Source: Nocardioides luteus (GTDB lineage Bacteria; Actinomycetota; Actinomycetes; Propionibacteriales; Nocardioidaceae). Taken from it: a stretch of 64,000 bases of DNA. Below the pieces are notes generated by a model. That model did not search any database and was not told where the DNA came from. It saw only the letters and a list, made by a program, of their open reading frames with translations. Every line of letters begins with the position of its first letter. Position 1 is the stretch's first letter. The stretch covers positions 186,001-250,000 of the forward strand of contig NZ_JZDQ02000001.1 in NCBI RefSeq assembly GCF_000960475.2, written 5' to 3'. Below are positions 41,823 to 52,013 of this stretch, piece after piece. The translations under genes were made by a program, and so were the position numbers.

Positions 41823-43475
41823 CTAGGAGTCTTCGTCGAGGATGAACGTCGCGCAACGGTCACCGATCATGACCGCGGGAGCGTTGGTGTTGCCACCGAT
41901 GATCGACGGCATGATCGAGGCGTCGGCGACGCGGAGGCCGTCGATGCCGCGTACGCGGAGCTGCGGGTCGACCACGGCCCGCTCGTCGACGCCCATCCGG
42001 CAGGAGCCGACACCGTGGTAGATCGAGGTCGCCCGGTTGGTGACCTCGTCCTTCATCGCCTCGGCGTCGATCGCCTTGCCGGGGTGGATCTCCGACTTGA
42101 CCTGGTCGCCGAAGGCCGGGGAGGCCATGATCTCGCGGATCATCTCGACGCCCTCGAGCAGGACCCGCTTGTCGTCGGGCTCGGCGAGGTAGTTGAAGTC
42201 GATCAGCGGCTCGGCGGTCGGGTCGGCGCTGCGCAGCCGCAGCGTGCCGCGCGAGCGCGGGTAGATCAGCGACGACATCACCGTCAGCGCGGCCCGCGGG
42301 TCGACCTCGTGCCGGATCGGAGCGTCCTGGTTGGGGGAGGGGTAGGCCCAGGGGAGGACGTGCAACTGCAGGTCGGGTACGTCGGTGGCCAGCGAGGTGC
42401 GGACGAACCCGACGGTCTCGAAGACGGTGTGGCCGAGGATCGACCTGCCGACGGTCTGCTCCTTGAGGACCGCCTTGCCGAAGTAGCCGGCCGTGCCGTG
42501 GTGCAGCGCGGTCGGCATCTCCCAGGTGGTCGGCACGAACATGTGGTCGTGCAGGTTGTCGCCGACCGGCAGCTCGTGGATCGCCTGGATGCCGTGCTCG
42601 GCCAGGTGGGCGGAATGACCGATTCCGGAGAGCATCAGCAGCTGCGCCGAGCCGAAGACGCCGGCCGACACGATCACCTCGGCCGTGGCCGAGATCGTCT
42701 GCGGACCCTGCTTGGTGAGGATCTCGACGCCCGTGGCGCGGCCGTTCTCGATCACGATCCGGGAGACGTGCACGCGGGTCAGCGTGGTGAGGCTGGGCAG
42801 CTCCTGGTCGTGGAGGTAGCCGCGCGAGGCGGAGTAGCGCAGCCCGTCGATCGCGCTCTGCTGGAAGGTCGAGACGCCCTCCTGCTCGGCGCCGTTGTAG
42901 TCGTCGAGCACCTTCACGTCGAGGGTCTCGGCGGCGGCGCGCTGGAAGGAGAGCGACGCCTCGGTCGGCCGCGGGTGTTTCATGACCTTGATCGGCCCGC
43001 CGGTGCCGCGGTAGTCGGAGCCGCCGCCCTCGTAGTCCTCGACCCGCCGGTACGCCTCGTTGACCGAGTCCGCGTCCCAGCCGGTGTTGCCCTCGGCCGC
43101 CCAGGCGTCGTAGTTGGCCCGGTTGCCGCGGACCCACAGCAGGCCGTTGATCGAGGAGGAGCCGCCGAGCACCTTGCCGCGCGGCTGGGGGAGCTCGCGG
43201 TTGCGGGCGTGCTGCTGCGGGACGGTGTGGTAGCCCCAGTCGACGAGCTTCTTCAGCCGCGGCTCGGCGTGCAGGGGTCCGATCATGCCCGGCTTGGTGA
43301 CCAGGTAGTTGTGCTTGTCGTTCTTCCCCGCCTCGAGGAGGATGACCGACTTGCCGGCCGCGGCCAGGCGGCCGGCGACGGCACAGCCGGCCGAGCCGGC
43401 GCCGACGACGACGTACTCGGCCTCGGTGACCTTCTGTCGAAGCGGAGCCCGAGACGATGAACGCTGTATAGGCAC
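41823..43475 (-). CDS. GMC-family FAD oxidoreductase (choline dehydrogenase-like), copy 2
   Basis: The 550-residue paralogue of the enzyme at 24112 has YVVVGAGSAGCAVAGRLAAAG, RGKVLGGSSSINGLLWVRGN, GVFGSAQLLMLSGIGHSAHL, SIYHGVGSCRMGVDERAVVDP and GGNTNAPAVMIGDR. A ~17-residue basic N-terminal tail (MPIQRSSSRAPLRQKVTE) precedes the FAD motif. GTG 43475 is two bases after the fadA5 stop, with GAGAGG upstream. It should oxidise an alcohol group, perhaps the 26-hydroxyl of cholestenone produced by CYP125; that substrate is inferred from the operon. Confidence 0.88.
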   Translation of the reverse strand: MPIQRSSSRAPLRQKVTEAEYVVVGAGSAGCAVAGRLAAAGKSVILLEAGKNDKHNYLVTKPGMIGPLHAEPRLKKLVDWGYHTVPQQHARNRELPQPRGKVLGGSSSINGLLWVRGNRANYDAWAAEGNTGWDADSVNEAYRRVEDYEGGGSDYRGTGGPIKVMKHPRPTEASLSFQRAAAETLDVKVLDDYNGAEQEGVSTFQQSAIDGLRYSASRGYLHDQELPSLTTLTRVHVSRIVIENGRATGVEILTKQGPQTISATAEVIVSAGVFGSAQLLMLSGIGHSAHLAEHGIQAIHELPVGDNLHDHMFVPTTWEMPTALHHGTAGYFGKAVLKEQTVGRSILGHTVFETVGFVRTSLATDVPDLQLHVLPWAYPSPNQDAPIRHEVDPRAALTVMSSLIYPRSRGTLRLRSADPTAEPLIDFNYLAEPDDKRVLLEGVEMIREIMASPAFGDQVKSEIHPGKAIDAEAMKDEVTNRATSIYHGVGSCRMGVDERAVVDPQLRVRGIDGLRVADASIMPSIIGGNTNAPAVMIGDRCATFILDEDS

Positions 43476-43477
43476 GA

Positions 43478-44695
<1,218 letters not shown>

Positions 44696-44736
44696 TCACG
44701 CCTGGTGACGTGACACCGGTTACACTCGATTGTCCC

Positions 44737-44765
44737 AAATTAGAACGTGTTCTCGTTTGGCGCAA
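44737..44765 (-). promoter_or_regulatory. fadA5 promoter with KstR-like operator
   Basis: On the minus strand TTGCGC (44765-44760) and TAATTT (44742-44737) are spaced by 17 bases. The element TAGAACGTGTTCTC (44741-44754) lies across the spacer and matches the KstR operator except for the last fixed A. Confidence 0.65.
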
Positions 44766-44789
44766 CCCTTGTGTGATGCTGAGCACTGT

Positions 44790-44817
44790 GTGACCATAAA
44801 CTAGAACGTGTTATAGA
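44790..44817 (+). promoter_or_regulatory. cyp125 promoter with KstR-type operator
   Basis: GTGACC (44790-44795) and TATAGA (44812-44817) with a 16-base spacer form a plausible promoter. TAGAACGTGTTATA (44802-44815) matches the KstR operator on all fixed positions and covers the spacer and -10. Confidence 0.75.
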
Positions 44818-44840
44818 AAAGACCTCGAAGGAGCACCCCC

Positions 44841-46064
44841 GTGACCGCTCTCCCCGTGGATTTCGATCCGACCGACCCCGTGCTCAACGAGGAGCGCGTC
44901 CCGCTCCAGGAGTTCCTCGAGCTTCGCAAGACCGCGCCGGTGTGGTGGGTCGAGCAGTCGCCGGCGGCGCGCGCCGGCTTCCTGGACACCGGGTTCTGGG
45001 CGGTGACCAAGCACGAGGACATCCTGGCCGTCTCCAAGGACAGCGAGAACTTCGGCACGAACGAGAACGGCGTGATCATCCGGTTCGCGCCCGACATGAC
45101 CCGCGAGCAGGTCGAGCTGCAGCGCGCGATGCTCATCCACCACGACGCTCCGGACCACACCAAGCTGCGCCAGATCATCAGCCGCGGCTTCACCCCGCGC
45201 GCGATCAACGCCCTCAAGGAGCGCCTGGTCGAGCGGGCCAACAACATCGTCGACGACGCCCTGGCCAAGGGCGAGGGTGACTTCGTCTCCGAGGTCGCCG
45301 CCGAGCTCCCGCTCCAGGCGATCGCCGAGCTACTCGGTGTCCCGCAGGAGGACCGGCGCAAGCTCTTCGACTGGTCGAACCAGATGCTCGCCTACGACGA
45401 CCCGGACTACGACGCGGACCCCGAGGCCGCCTCGATCGAGATCCTCTCCTACGCGATGGCGCTGGCCGCGGAGCGCAAGGCCGACCCCAAGGACGACATC
45501 ATCTCCAAGCTCGTCAACGCCGAGCTGGAGGGCGGCGCGCTGGGCGACGACGAGTTCGGCTTCTTCGTCATCCTGCTCGCGGTCGCGGGCAACGAAACCA
45601 CCCGCAACGCGATCACCCACGGTATGCAGGCCTTCTTCGACCACCCCGACCAGTGGGAGCTGTGGAAGAAGGAGCGTCCCGACACCATGGTCGACGAGGT
45701 GATCCGCTGGGCGACCCCGGTCACCGTCTTCCAGCGTACGGCGCTCAACGACGTCGAGGTCGGCGGTCAGCTGGTCAAGAAGGGCCAGCGCGTCGGCATC
45801 TTCTACGCCTCGGGCAACCACGACGAGGATGTCTTCGACGACCCCGACACGTTCGACATCACCCGCGAGCACAACCCCCACCTCGCCTTCGGCGGCCACG
45901 GCGCCCACTACTGCATCGGCGCCAACCTGGCCCGGATGGAGGTGCGGATCATGTTCGACGTGATCGCCGACCGGATGCCCGATCTCAAGCCCAACGGCAC
46001 GCCGCGCCGGTTGCGCCACGCCTGGATCAACGGCATCAAGGAGATGCCGGTCACCTACGCCTGA
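44841..46064 (+). CDS. cyp125: Cholesterol/cholestenone 26-monooxygenase CYP125
   Basis: The 407-residue P450 has CYP125 features: ISRGFTPRAINALKERL, I-helix LLAVAGNETTRNAITHGM, ExxR in EVIRWATPV, FQRTALNDVEVGG, and the heme loop FGGHGAHYCIGANLARME with Cys358. CYP125 oxidises C26 of cholest-4-en-3-one stepwise to the acid, starting side-chain breakdown. It is about 25 residues shorter at the N-terminus than the M. tuberculosis enzyme. Start GTG 44841 follows GAAGGAG. Unlike in M. tuberculosis, the igr genes do not follow it but lie 39 kb away at 1072-5788. Confidence 0.93.
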   Translation: MTALPVDFDPTDPVLNEERVPLQEFLELRKTAPVWWVEQSPAARAGFLDTGFWAVTKHEDILAVSKDSENFGTNENGVIIRFAPDMTREQVELQRAMLIHHDAPDHTKLRQIISRGFTPRAINALKERLVERANNIVDDALAKGEGDFVSEVAAELPLQAIAELLGVPQEDRRKLFDWSNQMLAYDDPDYDADPEAASIEILSYAMALAAERKADPKDDIISKLVNAELEGGALGDDEFGFFVILLAVAGNETTRNAITHGMQAFFDHPDQWELWKKERPDTMVDEVIRWATPVTVFQRTALNDVEVGGQLVKKGQRVGIFYASGNHDEDVFDDPDTFDITREHNPHLAFGGHGAHYCIGANLARMEVRIMFDVIADRMPDLKPNGTPRRLRHAWINGIKEMPVTYA

Positions 46065-46075
46065 CCGGCCGTCGT

Positions 46076-46572
46076 CTACGGCAGCCTCACGTTGGAGAAG
46101 TGGGGCCGGCGGAACGGATACCCCGCCGGCACCCACTTCTTCAGCGCCTCGAAGACCACCTCGTAGAGCCCCTGCTCATAGGCCTCGGTGGTCCCCACCA
46201 GCTCACGTCGACGTCGTACGCCGCCAGCTCCTCGCTCAGCTCCTGCCGGACGCCCAGCGGGTAGAGATAGGCGCACCCGACGTAGCCGAGCTCTGAGGTC
46301 TCCAGGACGTAGGAGAAGGACTTGTTCTCCTTCCACTCGCCCTCGTGCCAGACGAGGTCGATGTAGTCCTCCTCCTCCGACGTCGGGCCTGTCGGCCAGC
46401 CGCCGCCCCGGGTGGCGTTGATGAGGTCGATGTCGGCGTTGATGGCGCGTACGTCGTCGGCCAGGCACTCGCGCGACAGCGGCCGCGCCGTCAGGTCGCC
46501 GTGGGTGAGCACCCGGGGTGCCTTGAACCCGTCGGGGACGGCCAGCAGCTTGCTCAGTCCTGCGTAGCTCAT
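46076..46572 (-). pseudogene. Frameshifted acetyltransferase-like (GNAT) gene
   Basis: From ATG 46572 the frame reads MSYAGLSKLLAVPDGF ... TSEEEDYIDLVWHEGEWKEN ... LGYVGCAYLYPLGVRQELSE ... YDVDVSWW. It then loses sense at a G-run (plus-strand CCCC, 46193-46196). In the next frame the expected end continues as GTTEAYEQGLYEVVFEALKK and WVPAGYPFRRPHFSNVRLP, stopping at 46076. Adding one G restores a 165-residue protein with GNAT-like composition. Either a real one-base deletion has inactivated it or this is a homopolymer sequencing error. It converges with cyp125, eleven bases apart. Confidence 0.75.
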
Positions 46573-46581
46573 GCCCGAAGG

Positions 46582-47205
46582 CTACGTTCGGCGGCGCAGC
46601 GCCAGCATCCCGGCGTACGCGGCCAGCAGCCGCTCCTTCGGGTATTCGTCGGGCTTCGCCAGGAGCAGGCGGGCGAACTCCTGCACCAGCGCGACGAGCG
46701 AGTGCGCGACCACCTCGACGTCGAGGTCGGTCTCGGGGTCGAGGTTGGTGCGGAGCACGTCGGCGACGAACCCGCGCAGCAGGACCAGGGTGCTCTCGAT
46801 CCGCTCCCGCACGGCGGGCGGTGCGCCGTCGGTCAGCACGAGGACCGGGCGCCAGGTCTCCGGGTCGGCCTCGACCGCCCGGAGCAGTCCGTCCGCCGCC
46901 TCGAGCAGCCACCGGTCGAGGTCGACCGGGGTGCCGCCGGCCGGGATGAGGGCCAGCGCCGCGGCGGTGGCGCGCTCCTGGGTGCGGTCGAGCAGGGCGT
47001 GCAGGAGCGGGTCGATCCCTCCGTACGCGTCGTACACGACCGGCCGGGTCACGCCTGCCTCGGCGGCGATCGCGCTGATGGTGAGCTGGCCGTAGCCGTC
47101 CCTGGCGAGCACGCGCAGCGCCGCGTCGAGCAGCTCCTCGCGGCGCTCCTCGAGAGGCATCCGGGCGGCATAGCGCCGCCGGGCGGCAGGTCGGTCGGTG
47201 GACAT
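46582..47205 (-). CDS. TetR-family regulator at the left edge of the mce operon
   Basis: The 207-residue protein has a TetR HTH (LTISAIAAEAGVTRPVVYDAYGGIDPLLHALLD) and a helical C-terminus. The recognition helix GVTRPVVY is identical to that of the regulator at 55226, on the other side of the mce genes. It is divergent from yrbEA, and two palindromes lie between them. It probably represses the mce operon and itself; the ligand is unknown but is likely a lipid or CoA ester. Confidence 0.85.
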   Translation of the reverse strand: MSTDRPAARRRYAARMPLEERREELLDAALRVLARDGYGQLTISAIAAEAGVTRPVVYDAYGGIDPLLHALLDRTQERATAAALALIPAGGTPVDLDRWLLEAADGLLRAVEADPETWRPVLVLTDGAPPAVRERIESTLVLLRGFVADVLRTNLDPETDLDVEVVAHSLVALVQEFARLLLAKPDEYPKERLLAAYAGMLALRRRT

Positions 47206-47259
47206 CAGTTCCGAAGGTCAAGGGCTCGCGGACGAGCCGGCGAAGGGGGTGACACAGGC

Positions 47260-47289
47260 CACACAGTGTGCGAATCTACACCCGTGTAG
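47260..47289. promoter_or_regulatory. Twin palindromic operators between TetR and yrbEA
   Basis: CACACAGTGTG (47260-47270) and CTACACCCGTGTAG (47276-47289, arms CTACAC/GTGTAG) lie side by side. TAGTAA (47287-47292) could be a -10 for yrbEA. The second element shares its arms with the operator at 55897-55925, consistent with the shared recognition helix of the two TetR proteins. Confidence 0.65.
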
Positions 47290-47325
47290 TAAACCACGGT
47301 AGGCGTCGACGAGGAGGAGTTCCGG

Positions 47326-48147
47326 GTGACTGCGACCTTGCCCGAACGGATTGCCACCGGAGCGTGGCGCCGAGCGGCCGACGGGCTCCGGACGGTGGGG
47401 GAGACGATCGCCCTGGGTGCCGAAGCCTGCGCGTACGCCGCCGTCGACATCCTCACCGGCCGGTTCGACTGGGCCCAGGCGGCGGACCAGGCCTGGTTCA
47501 TGGCGCGCGTCTCCCTGCTGCCGACGATCCTGGTCGCGATCCCGTTCGGGGTGGTGACCTCCATCCAGGTCGGGGCGGTGGCCGACAGCATCGGCGCCTC
47601 TTCCTTCAGCGGCGCCGTCAACGGGGTAGGTGTGCTGCGCCAGGCCGCGCCCCTGGTCACCGCGCTGATCATCGCGTGCGTGGTCGGCTCGGCGATCTGC
47701 TCCGATCTCGGCATGCGCGCGATCCGCGACGAGATCGCCGCCCTGGAGGTGATGGGCTCCAACCCCGTCCAGCGGATGGTCGCTCCCCGGATCGTCGCAG
47801 CGGTCTTCATCTCGGTGATGCTGACCGCGATCGTCGCGGTGACCGCGATCGCGACCGGCTACGTGATGAACGTGAGCCGGGGCGTCGTCGGTGCGGGCAC
47901 CTATCTCGACGCGTTCACGAACTTCAGCCAGAGCGCGGACCTGTGGCTGGCCGAGGGCAAGGCGGTGCTGTACGGGCTGATCGGCACGACGGTGGCCGCC
48001 TACAAGGGCCTGGGTGCCACCGGCGGACCGCAGGGCGTCGCCGATGCGGTCAACCAGACCGTGGTGCTGAACGTGATCCTGCTGGCCGTCGTGAACGCGG
48101 TCGTCACCCAGGGCTACCTGGCCCTCGCCCCGGGCGGTGGTGCCTGA
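47326..48147 (+). CDS. yrbEA: Mce transporter permease YrbEA
   Basis: The 273-residue MlaE/YrbE permease has five to six hydrophobic segments and the family block AICSDLGMRAIRDEIAALEVMGSNPVQRMVAPRI with the EExxALxxMG-type coupling motif. It forms the inner-membrane channel with YrbEB and the MceG-type ATPase encoded elsewhere. GTG 47326 follows GGAGGAG. Its stop overlaps the yrbEB start (TGATG). It is the first gene of an eight-gene operon in which every junction overlaps. Confidence 0.92.
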   Translation: MTATLPERIATGAWRRAADGLRTVGETIALGAEACAYAAVDILTGRFDWAQAADQAWFMARVSLLPTILVAIPFGVVTSIQVGAVADSIGASSFSGAVNGVGVLRQAAPLVTALIIACVVGSAICSDLGMRAIRDEIAALEVMGSNPVQRMVAPRIVAAVFISVMLTAIVAVTAIATGYVMNVSRGVVGAGTYLDAFTNFSQSADLWLAEGKAVLYGLIGTTVAAYKGLGATGGPQGVADAVNQTVVLNVILLAVVNAVVTQGYLALAPGGGA

Positions 48148-48980
48148 TGGCCGCGGTCGAGACCGACGGGCCGGCGACCGGCTGGTGGAGCCCGCTGGTG
48201 CCGTTCGGCTCCTTCCTCACCTTCAGCGCCTCCGTCCTGCTGGCGGTGCCGGCCACGCTGGTGCACCACTGGCGCACCTGCCTGGAGCACTTCTCTGACA
48301 TCTGCTGGGGCCGGGGCGCGATCATCGTCGGCGGCGGCACGATCGGGGTGATGGTGCTGCTCTCGGTCTCGGTCGGCACCTCGCTCGGCATCGAGGGGTT
48401 CAACGGGCTGGAGCTCGTCGGTCTGGCGCCCTTGGTCGGCTTCATCTCGGCCACCGCCAACACCCGGGAGCTCGGTCCGCTGGTCGCCGCGCTCGCGCTG
48501 GGCGCACAGGTCGGCTGCCGATTCACCGCGCAGCTGGGGGCGATGCAGGTCAACGAGGAGGTCGACGCGCTCGAGGTCATGTCGGTGCGGCCGGTCAACT
48601 ACCTGGTCGCCACCCGGCTGGTCGCCACCATGCTCGCGATCGTGCCGCTCTACGTGATCGGTCTGCTCGGCTCCTACGTCGCCTCGGAGTCGACGGTGGT
48701 GACGCTCTTCGGACAGTCGCCGGGCCAGTTCGACCACTACTTCCTGGAGTTCCTGACGATGCGCGACATCGGGTTCTCGCTGATCAAGATCCTGATCTTC
48801 GCCGCGATCGTGGTGCTGATCCACTGCTGGTACGGCCTCTCTGTCTCGGCCGGCTCCCTCAACGTCGGCGAGGCCACCGGTCGCTCGATCCGGGCCAGCT
48901 TCGTGGTGATCGTCGTGCTCAACATGCTGCTCACCGTCGCCATGTGGGGTGGCGACCCGGGGTTCAGGATCTCCGGATGA
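48147..48980 (+). CDS. yrbEB: Mce transporter permease YrbEB
   Basis: The 277-residue YrbE permease has FISATANTRELGPLVAALALGAQVGCRFTAQLGAMQVNEEVDALEVM, the conserved coupling region, and C-terminal membrane segments (VVIVVLNMLLTVAMW). It pairs with YrbEA. The short cytoplasmic start (MAAVETDGPATGWW) leads into the amphipathic helix typical of these proteins. Confidence 0.92.
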   Translation: MAAVETDGPATGWWSPLVPFGSFLTFSASVLLAVPATLVHHWRTCLEHFSDICWGRGAIIVGGGTIGVMVLLSVSVGTSLGIEGFNGLELVGLAPLVGFISATANTRELGPLVAALALGAQVGCRFTAQLGAMQVNEEVDALEVMSVRPVNYLVATRLVATMLAIVPLYVIGLLGSYVASESTVVTLFGQSPGQFDHYFLEFLTMRDIGFSLIKILIFAAIVVLIHCWYGLSVSAGSLNVGEATGRSIRASFVVIVVLNMLLTVAMWGGDPGFRISG

Positions 48981-50005
48981 GTCGCGGCACCAGACCCCAG
49001 ACCCTGGCCGTACGTGGCGCTGCCGGTGTCATCGCCTGCGGACTCCTCGCCGCCGGGATGGTCGGGCTCGCCGGTCGCCCGTTCTCCGACGACGTCGCGA
49101 CCCGGGCCGCCATGGTCGACGTCGGTGCGTCGCTGCGTACCGGGTCGGACGTGAAGATGGGCGGGGTCATCATCGGCACCGTCACGGGCATCTCCCAGGC
49201 GTCCGACTCCTCGAAGGCATCGGTCGCGATCCGGCTCGACCGCGAGGCGGCGGACCGGCTCCCGGCGGACGTGGCCGCGCGGGCGCTGCCGGCGACCGTC
49301 TTCGGCACGGCGTACGTCGACCTGGTCTCGACCGGTTCCCGGCCGGGGAGGTGGACGGGCGGCACGATCCCGCAGGACCTGCGCCAGGGCACCGTCGAGC
49401 TGCAGCAGGCGCTCGACAGCATCGACGAGCTGGTCGAGGCGGTCGGTCCGGCCGACCTCAACGCGGCGCTGTCCGCGGTCGCAGGCGGCCTCGACGGCCG
49501 CGGGGACGACATCCACCGGACGCTCGAGCTCGCCGCGAAGGTGCTGGAGCGGGCCGAGGCCGACCTGCCCACGATCCGGACCACGGCCGCCCTGCTGGCG
49601 GTCAACCTGGAGACCCTGGAGGCCTCCGCCGGCGACCTGTTCGCCGCGCTCGAGTCCGGCACGGCAACCGCGGAGACGATCGCGGCCAAGCGCGAGCAGC
49701 TCGCCGCGCTGCTCTCCGGCGGGCTCACCCTGACGGCGGATGCGCAGAGGTTCCTCGACGAGCACGGCGCCGAGCTGGTCGAGGCGATGGATCAGGCGGC
49801 GGTGGTCGCCGACGCCGTCGCCGACAACCGGGAGGACGCCGTGGTGGAGAGCTTCCGCGCCAACCGCGAGATCGGCCAGGAGGTGCCGACCGTGATCGAC
49901 GACGGCCGGGCGGTGCTCGACCTGATCCTGCACCGGGTGGCGCCGCCCTACTACACCCGCGAGCGCGACTGCCCGACCTACGGCAGCACGAGAGGGGAGT
50001 GCTGA
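48977..50005 (+). CDS. mceA: Mce-family substrate-binding protein MceA
   Basis: The 342-residue protein has one N-terminal membrane anchor (AGVIACGLLAAGMVGLAG), then the MCE domain (ATRAAMVDVGASLRTGSDVKMGGVIIGTVTGI), then a long helical coiled-coil-like region with repeated Leu/Ala/Glu. It ends in a short tail with two Cys (DCPTYGSTRGEC). MceA-F proteins assemble into a hydrophobic tunnel across the cell envelope. It overlaps its neighbours at both ends. Confidence 0.88.
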   Translation: MSRGTRPQTLAVRGAAGVIACGLLAAGMVGLAGRPFSDDVATRAAMVDVGASLRTGSDVKMGGVIIGTVTGISQASDSSKASVAIRLDREAADRLPADVAARALPATVFGTAYVDLVSTGSRPGRWTGGTIPQDLRQGTVELQQALDSIDELVEAVGPADLNAALSAVAGGLDGRGDDIHRTLELAAKVLERAEADLPTIRTTAALLAVNLETLEASAGDLFAALESGTATAETIAAKREQLAALLSGGLTLTADAQRFLDEHGAELVEAMDQAAVVADAVADNREDAVVESFRANREIGQEVPTVIDDGRAVLDLILHRVAPPYYTRERDCPTYGSTRGEC

Positions 50006-51042
50006 TGTCCGGACTGCGCGGCTCCTCGGGACGCCCCACCGCGACCTACCTCAAGCTGGGCGCCTTCACCCTCGTCGCCGGGCTCGCCTTCGCGCTCGTC
50101 CTCGGCACGCTGAAGGCGCCGGTCGCCGGCGACCTGACCACCTACACCGCCGACTTCGCCGACGTGAACGGCCTGCACGAGGACGACGCCGTACGCATCG
50201 CCGGGGTCGGCGTCGGCAAGGTCACCGACATCACCGTCACCGCCGCCGGCAGGGCGCGGGTCGAGCTCAGCGTGTCCCGGAAGCAGCCGGTCCTGGACAC
50301 CGCGCGGCTCTCGGTGCGCTACCAGAACATCGCCGGGCAGCGGTTCCTCGGGATCGAGCAGACCCGGGGATCCGGCAAGCCGCTGGAGGCCGGCGCGCGG
50401 ATCCCGGCGAGCCGGACCAGCGCCGGGTTCGACCTGACCGAGCTGCTCAACGGGTTCCGGCCGCTCTTCGACGTACTCGATCCCGACGAGGTCAACCAGC
50501 TCGCCGCCACCATCTTGAAGGTCCTCCAGGACGAGGGCGGCAGCATCCCGGTGCTGCTGCAGCAGACCGCCGAGCTGACTCGCTTCGTGGCCACCCGCGA
50601 TCAGGTCTTCGACCGGGTGCTGACCAACCTGACCCCCTTCCTCGCGGACCTGGCCGCGCAGGGGGACGAGTTCGAGACCACGGTGCGCGAGCTGGAGAAG
50701 CTGATGAAGGGCCTGGCCGAGCAGCGCGACGCCCTGGGTGCCTCGGTCGAGGAGCTGTCCGGGCTGCTGGCCACCGGCGCCGACTTCGGTACGCAGATCG
50801 AGGCTCCCGCACGCACCCTGAGCCGCAACCTGCGGATGTCGGTGACCGCCTTCGCCGCCAACCTGACCAGCTTCGAGGGTGCCGTGGTCTCCTTCGCCCA
50901 GCTGGTCGAGACGCTGGGGAGGATCACCTCCTACCGCAACGCGCTCAACATCTACGTCTGCCGCTACGACTTCTCCGTCGACGAGCTCGTGCTGGCGCTG
51001 CCGCCGACCGACGACCGCTACTCGGAGGTGTGCTCGGGATGA
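50005..51042 (+). CDS. mceB: Mce-family protein MceB
   Basis: The 345-residue protein has a membrane anchor (LKLGAFTLVAGLAFALVLG) followed by an MCE domain (YTADFADVNGLHEDDAVRIAGVGVGKVTDI) and a helical region to residue ~320. The C-terminal NALNIYVCRYDFSV is a common Mce ending. Start ATG 50005 overlaps the mceA stop (TGATG). Confidence 0.9.
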   Translation: MSGLRGSSGRPTATYLKLGAFTLVAGLAFALVLGTLKAPVAGDLTTYTADFADVNGLHEDDAVRIAGVGVGKVTDITVTAAGRARVELSVSRKQPVLDTARLSVRYQNIAGQRFLGIEQTRGSGKPLEAGARIPASRTSAGFDLTELLNGFRPLFDVLDPDEVNQLAATILKVLQDEGGSIPVLLQQTAELTRFVATRDQVFDRVLTNLTPFLADLAAQGDEFETTVRELEKLMKGLAEQRDALGASVEELSGLLATGADFGTQIEAPARTLSRNLRMSVTAFAANLTSFEGAVVSFAQLVETLGRITSYRNALNIYVCRYDFSVDELVLALPPTDDRYSEVCSG

Positions 51043-52013
51043 CTCCACTGCGAACCATGGACCCGCTCAAGGTCGGGATCGTCGCCGTCGTGCTCGCCGC
51101 GCTGACGGTCGTCTTCGTCTTCCGTGCCGGGGCGCTCGGTTTCGGCGAGAGGGTCTGCGTGGCCCACTTCGAGCACACCGCGGGGCTCCGCGTCGGGGAG
51201 GACGTGACCGTGGCGGGAGCGCGGGTCGGAGAGGTGCGCTCGATCTCGCTCGGCGCCCACGACGTGCTCGTCGAGTTCACCGTCGAGGACCACATCCGGC
51301 TCGGGGCCCGCACCCGGGCCGAGATCGAGGTCGCCACCCTGCTCGGCACGCACCTGCTCGCCGTCACGCCGGCAGGCGGGGGAGAGCTGGCCGACGACAC
51401 CATCGCGCTCTCGGCCACCAGCGTGCCCTACAACCTCCAGGACATCGTCGACCGGGGCAGCGCCTCGCTCGACCAGCTCGATCCTTCGCTTCTCTCCGGC
51501 ACCCTCGACGAGGTCGGCCGCACCATGGCGAGCTCCCAGCCCGACCTCGCCGCTGCCCTCGACGGCATCTCCGCGGTCTCCGAGGTCGTGCTCACCCGGG
51601 CCGACCAGGCCGATGCGCTGGTTCGCGCGGCCACCGACGTGACGAGTCGGCTCAACGCCAACAGCACCGAGATCGTCTCGCTGATGAAGCAGTCCAACGC
51701 GGTGATGGCCGAGCTGCAGAGCCGGCGCGAGGCGATCCGCAGGCTGCTGGCCGACGCGCAGCGGCTCACCACCACGCTGAAGCGGGTCGTCGCCGACAAC
51801 CAGCAGGACCTCGACGTCGCGCTGACCAAGCTGACCGTGGTCGTGAAGGGGCTGCGTGCTCAGGAGAAGGAGCTCAGCGCCGCGCTCGACGTGCTCGGTC
51901 CCTCGGCGCGCTACCTGGCCAACGCCACCGGGAACGGGCCCTGGATCGACATCCGGCCCGACGACCGTGCGCTGCCCGACGGGCTGACCTGCCGGCTGAA
52001 GGGGTTGTGCTGA
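51039..52013 (+). CDS. mceC: Mce-family protein MceC
   Basis: The 324-residue protein has anchor VGIVAVVLAALTVVFVFRAG, MCE domain AHFEHTAGLRVGEDVTVAGARVGEVRSISLG and a helical C-terminal region with heptad-like Leu. It ends with PDGLTCRLKGLC, whose two Cys may form a disulfide outside the membrane. Its start overlaps the mceB stop (ATGA). Confidence 0.9.
   Translation: MTPLRTMDPLKVGIVAVVLAALTVVFVFRAGALGFGERVCVAHFEHTAGLRVGEDVTVAGARVGEVRSISLGAHDVLVEFTVEDHIRLGARTRAEIEVATLLGTHLLAVTPAGGGELADDTIALSATSVPYNLQDIVDRGSASLDQLDPSLLSGTLDEVGRTMASSQPDLAAALDGISAVSEVVLTRADQADALVRAATDVTSRLNANSTEIVSLMKQSNAVMAELQSRREAIRRLLADAQRLTTTLKRVVADNQQDLDVALTKLTVVVKGLRAQEKELSAALDVLGPSARYLANATGNGPWIDIRPDDRALPDGLTCRLKGLC

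Noticed and set aside
46141..46572. Treating the 143-residue frame as a complete normal gene
   Set aside because: Its last 17 residues (GPPRPMSRG...) are unlike the preceding protein, while the sensible continuation lies in the next frame.
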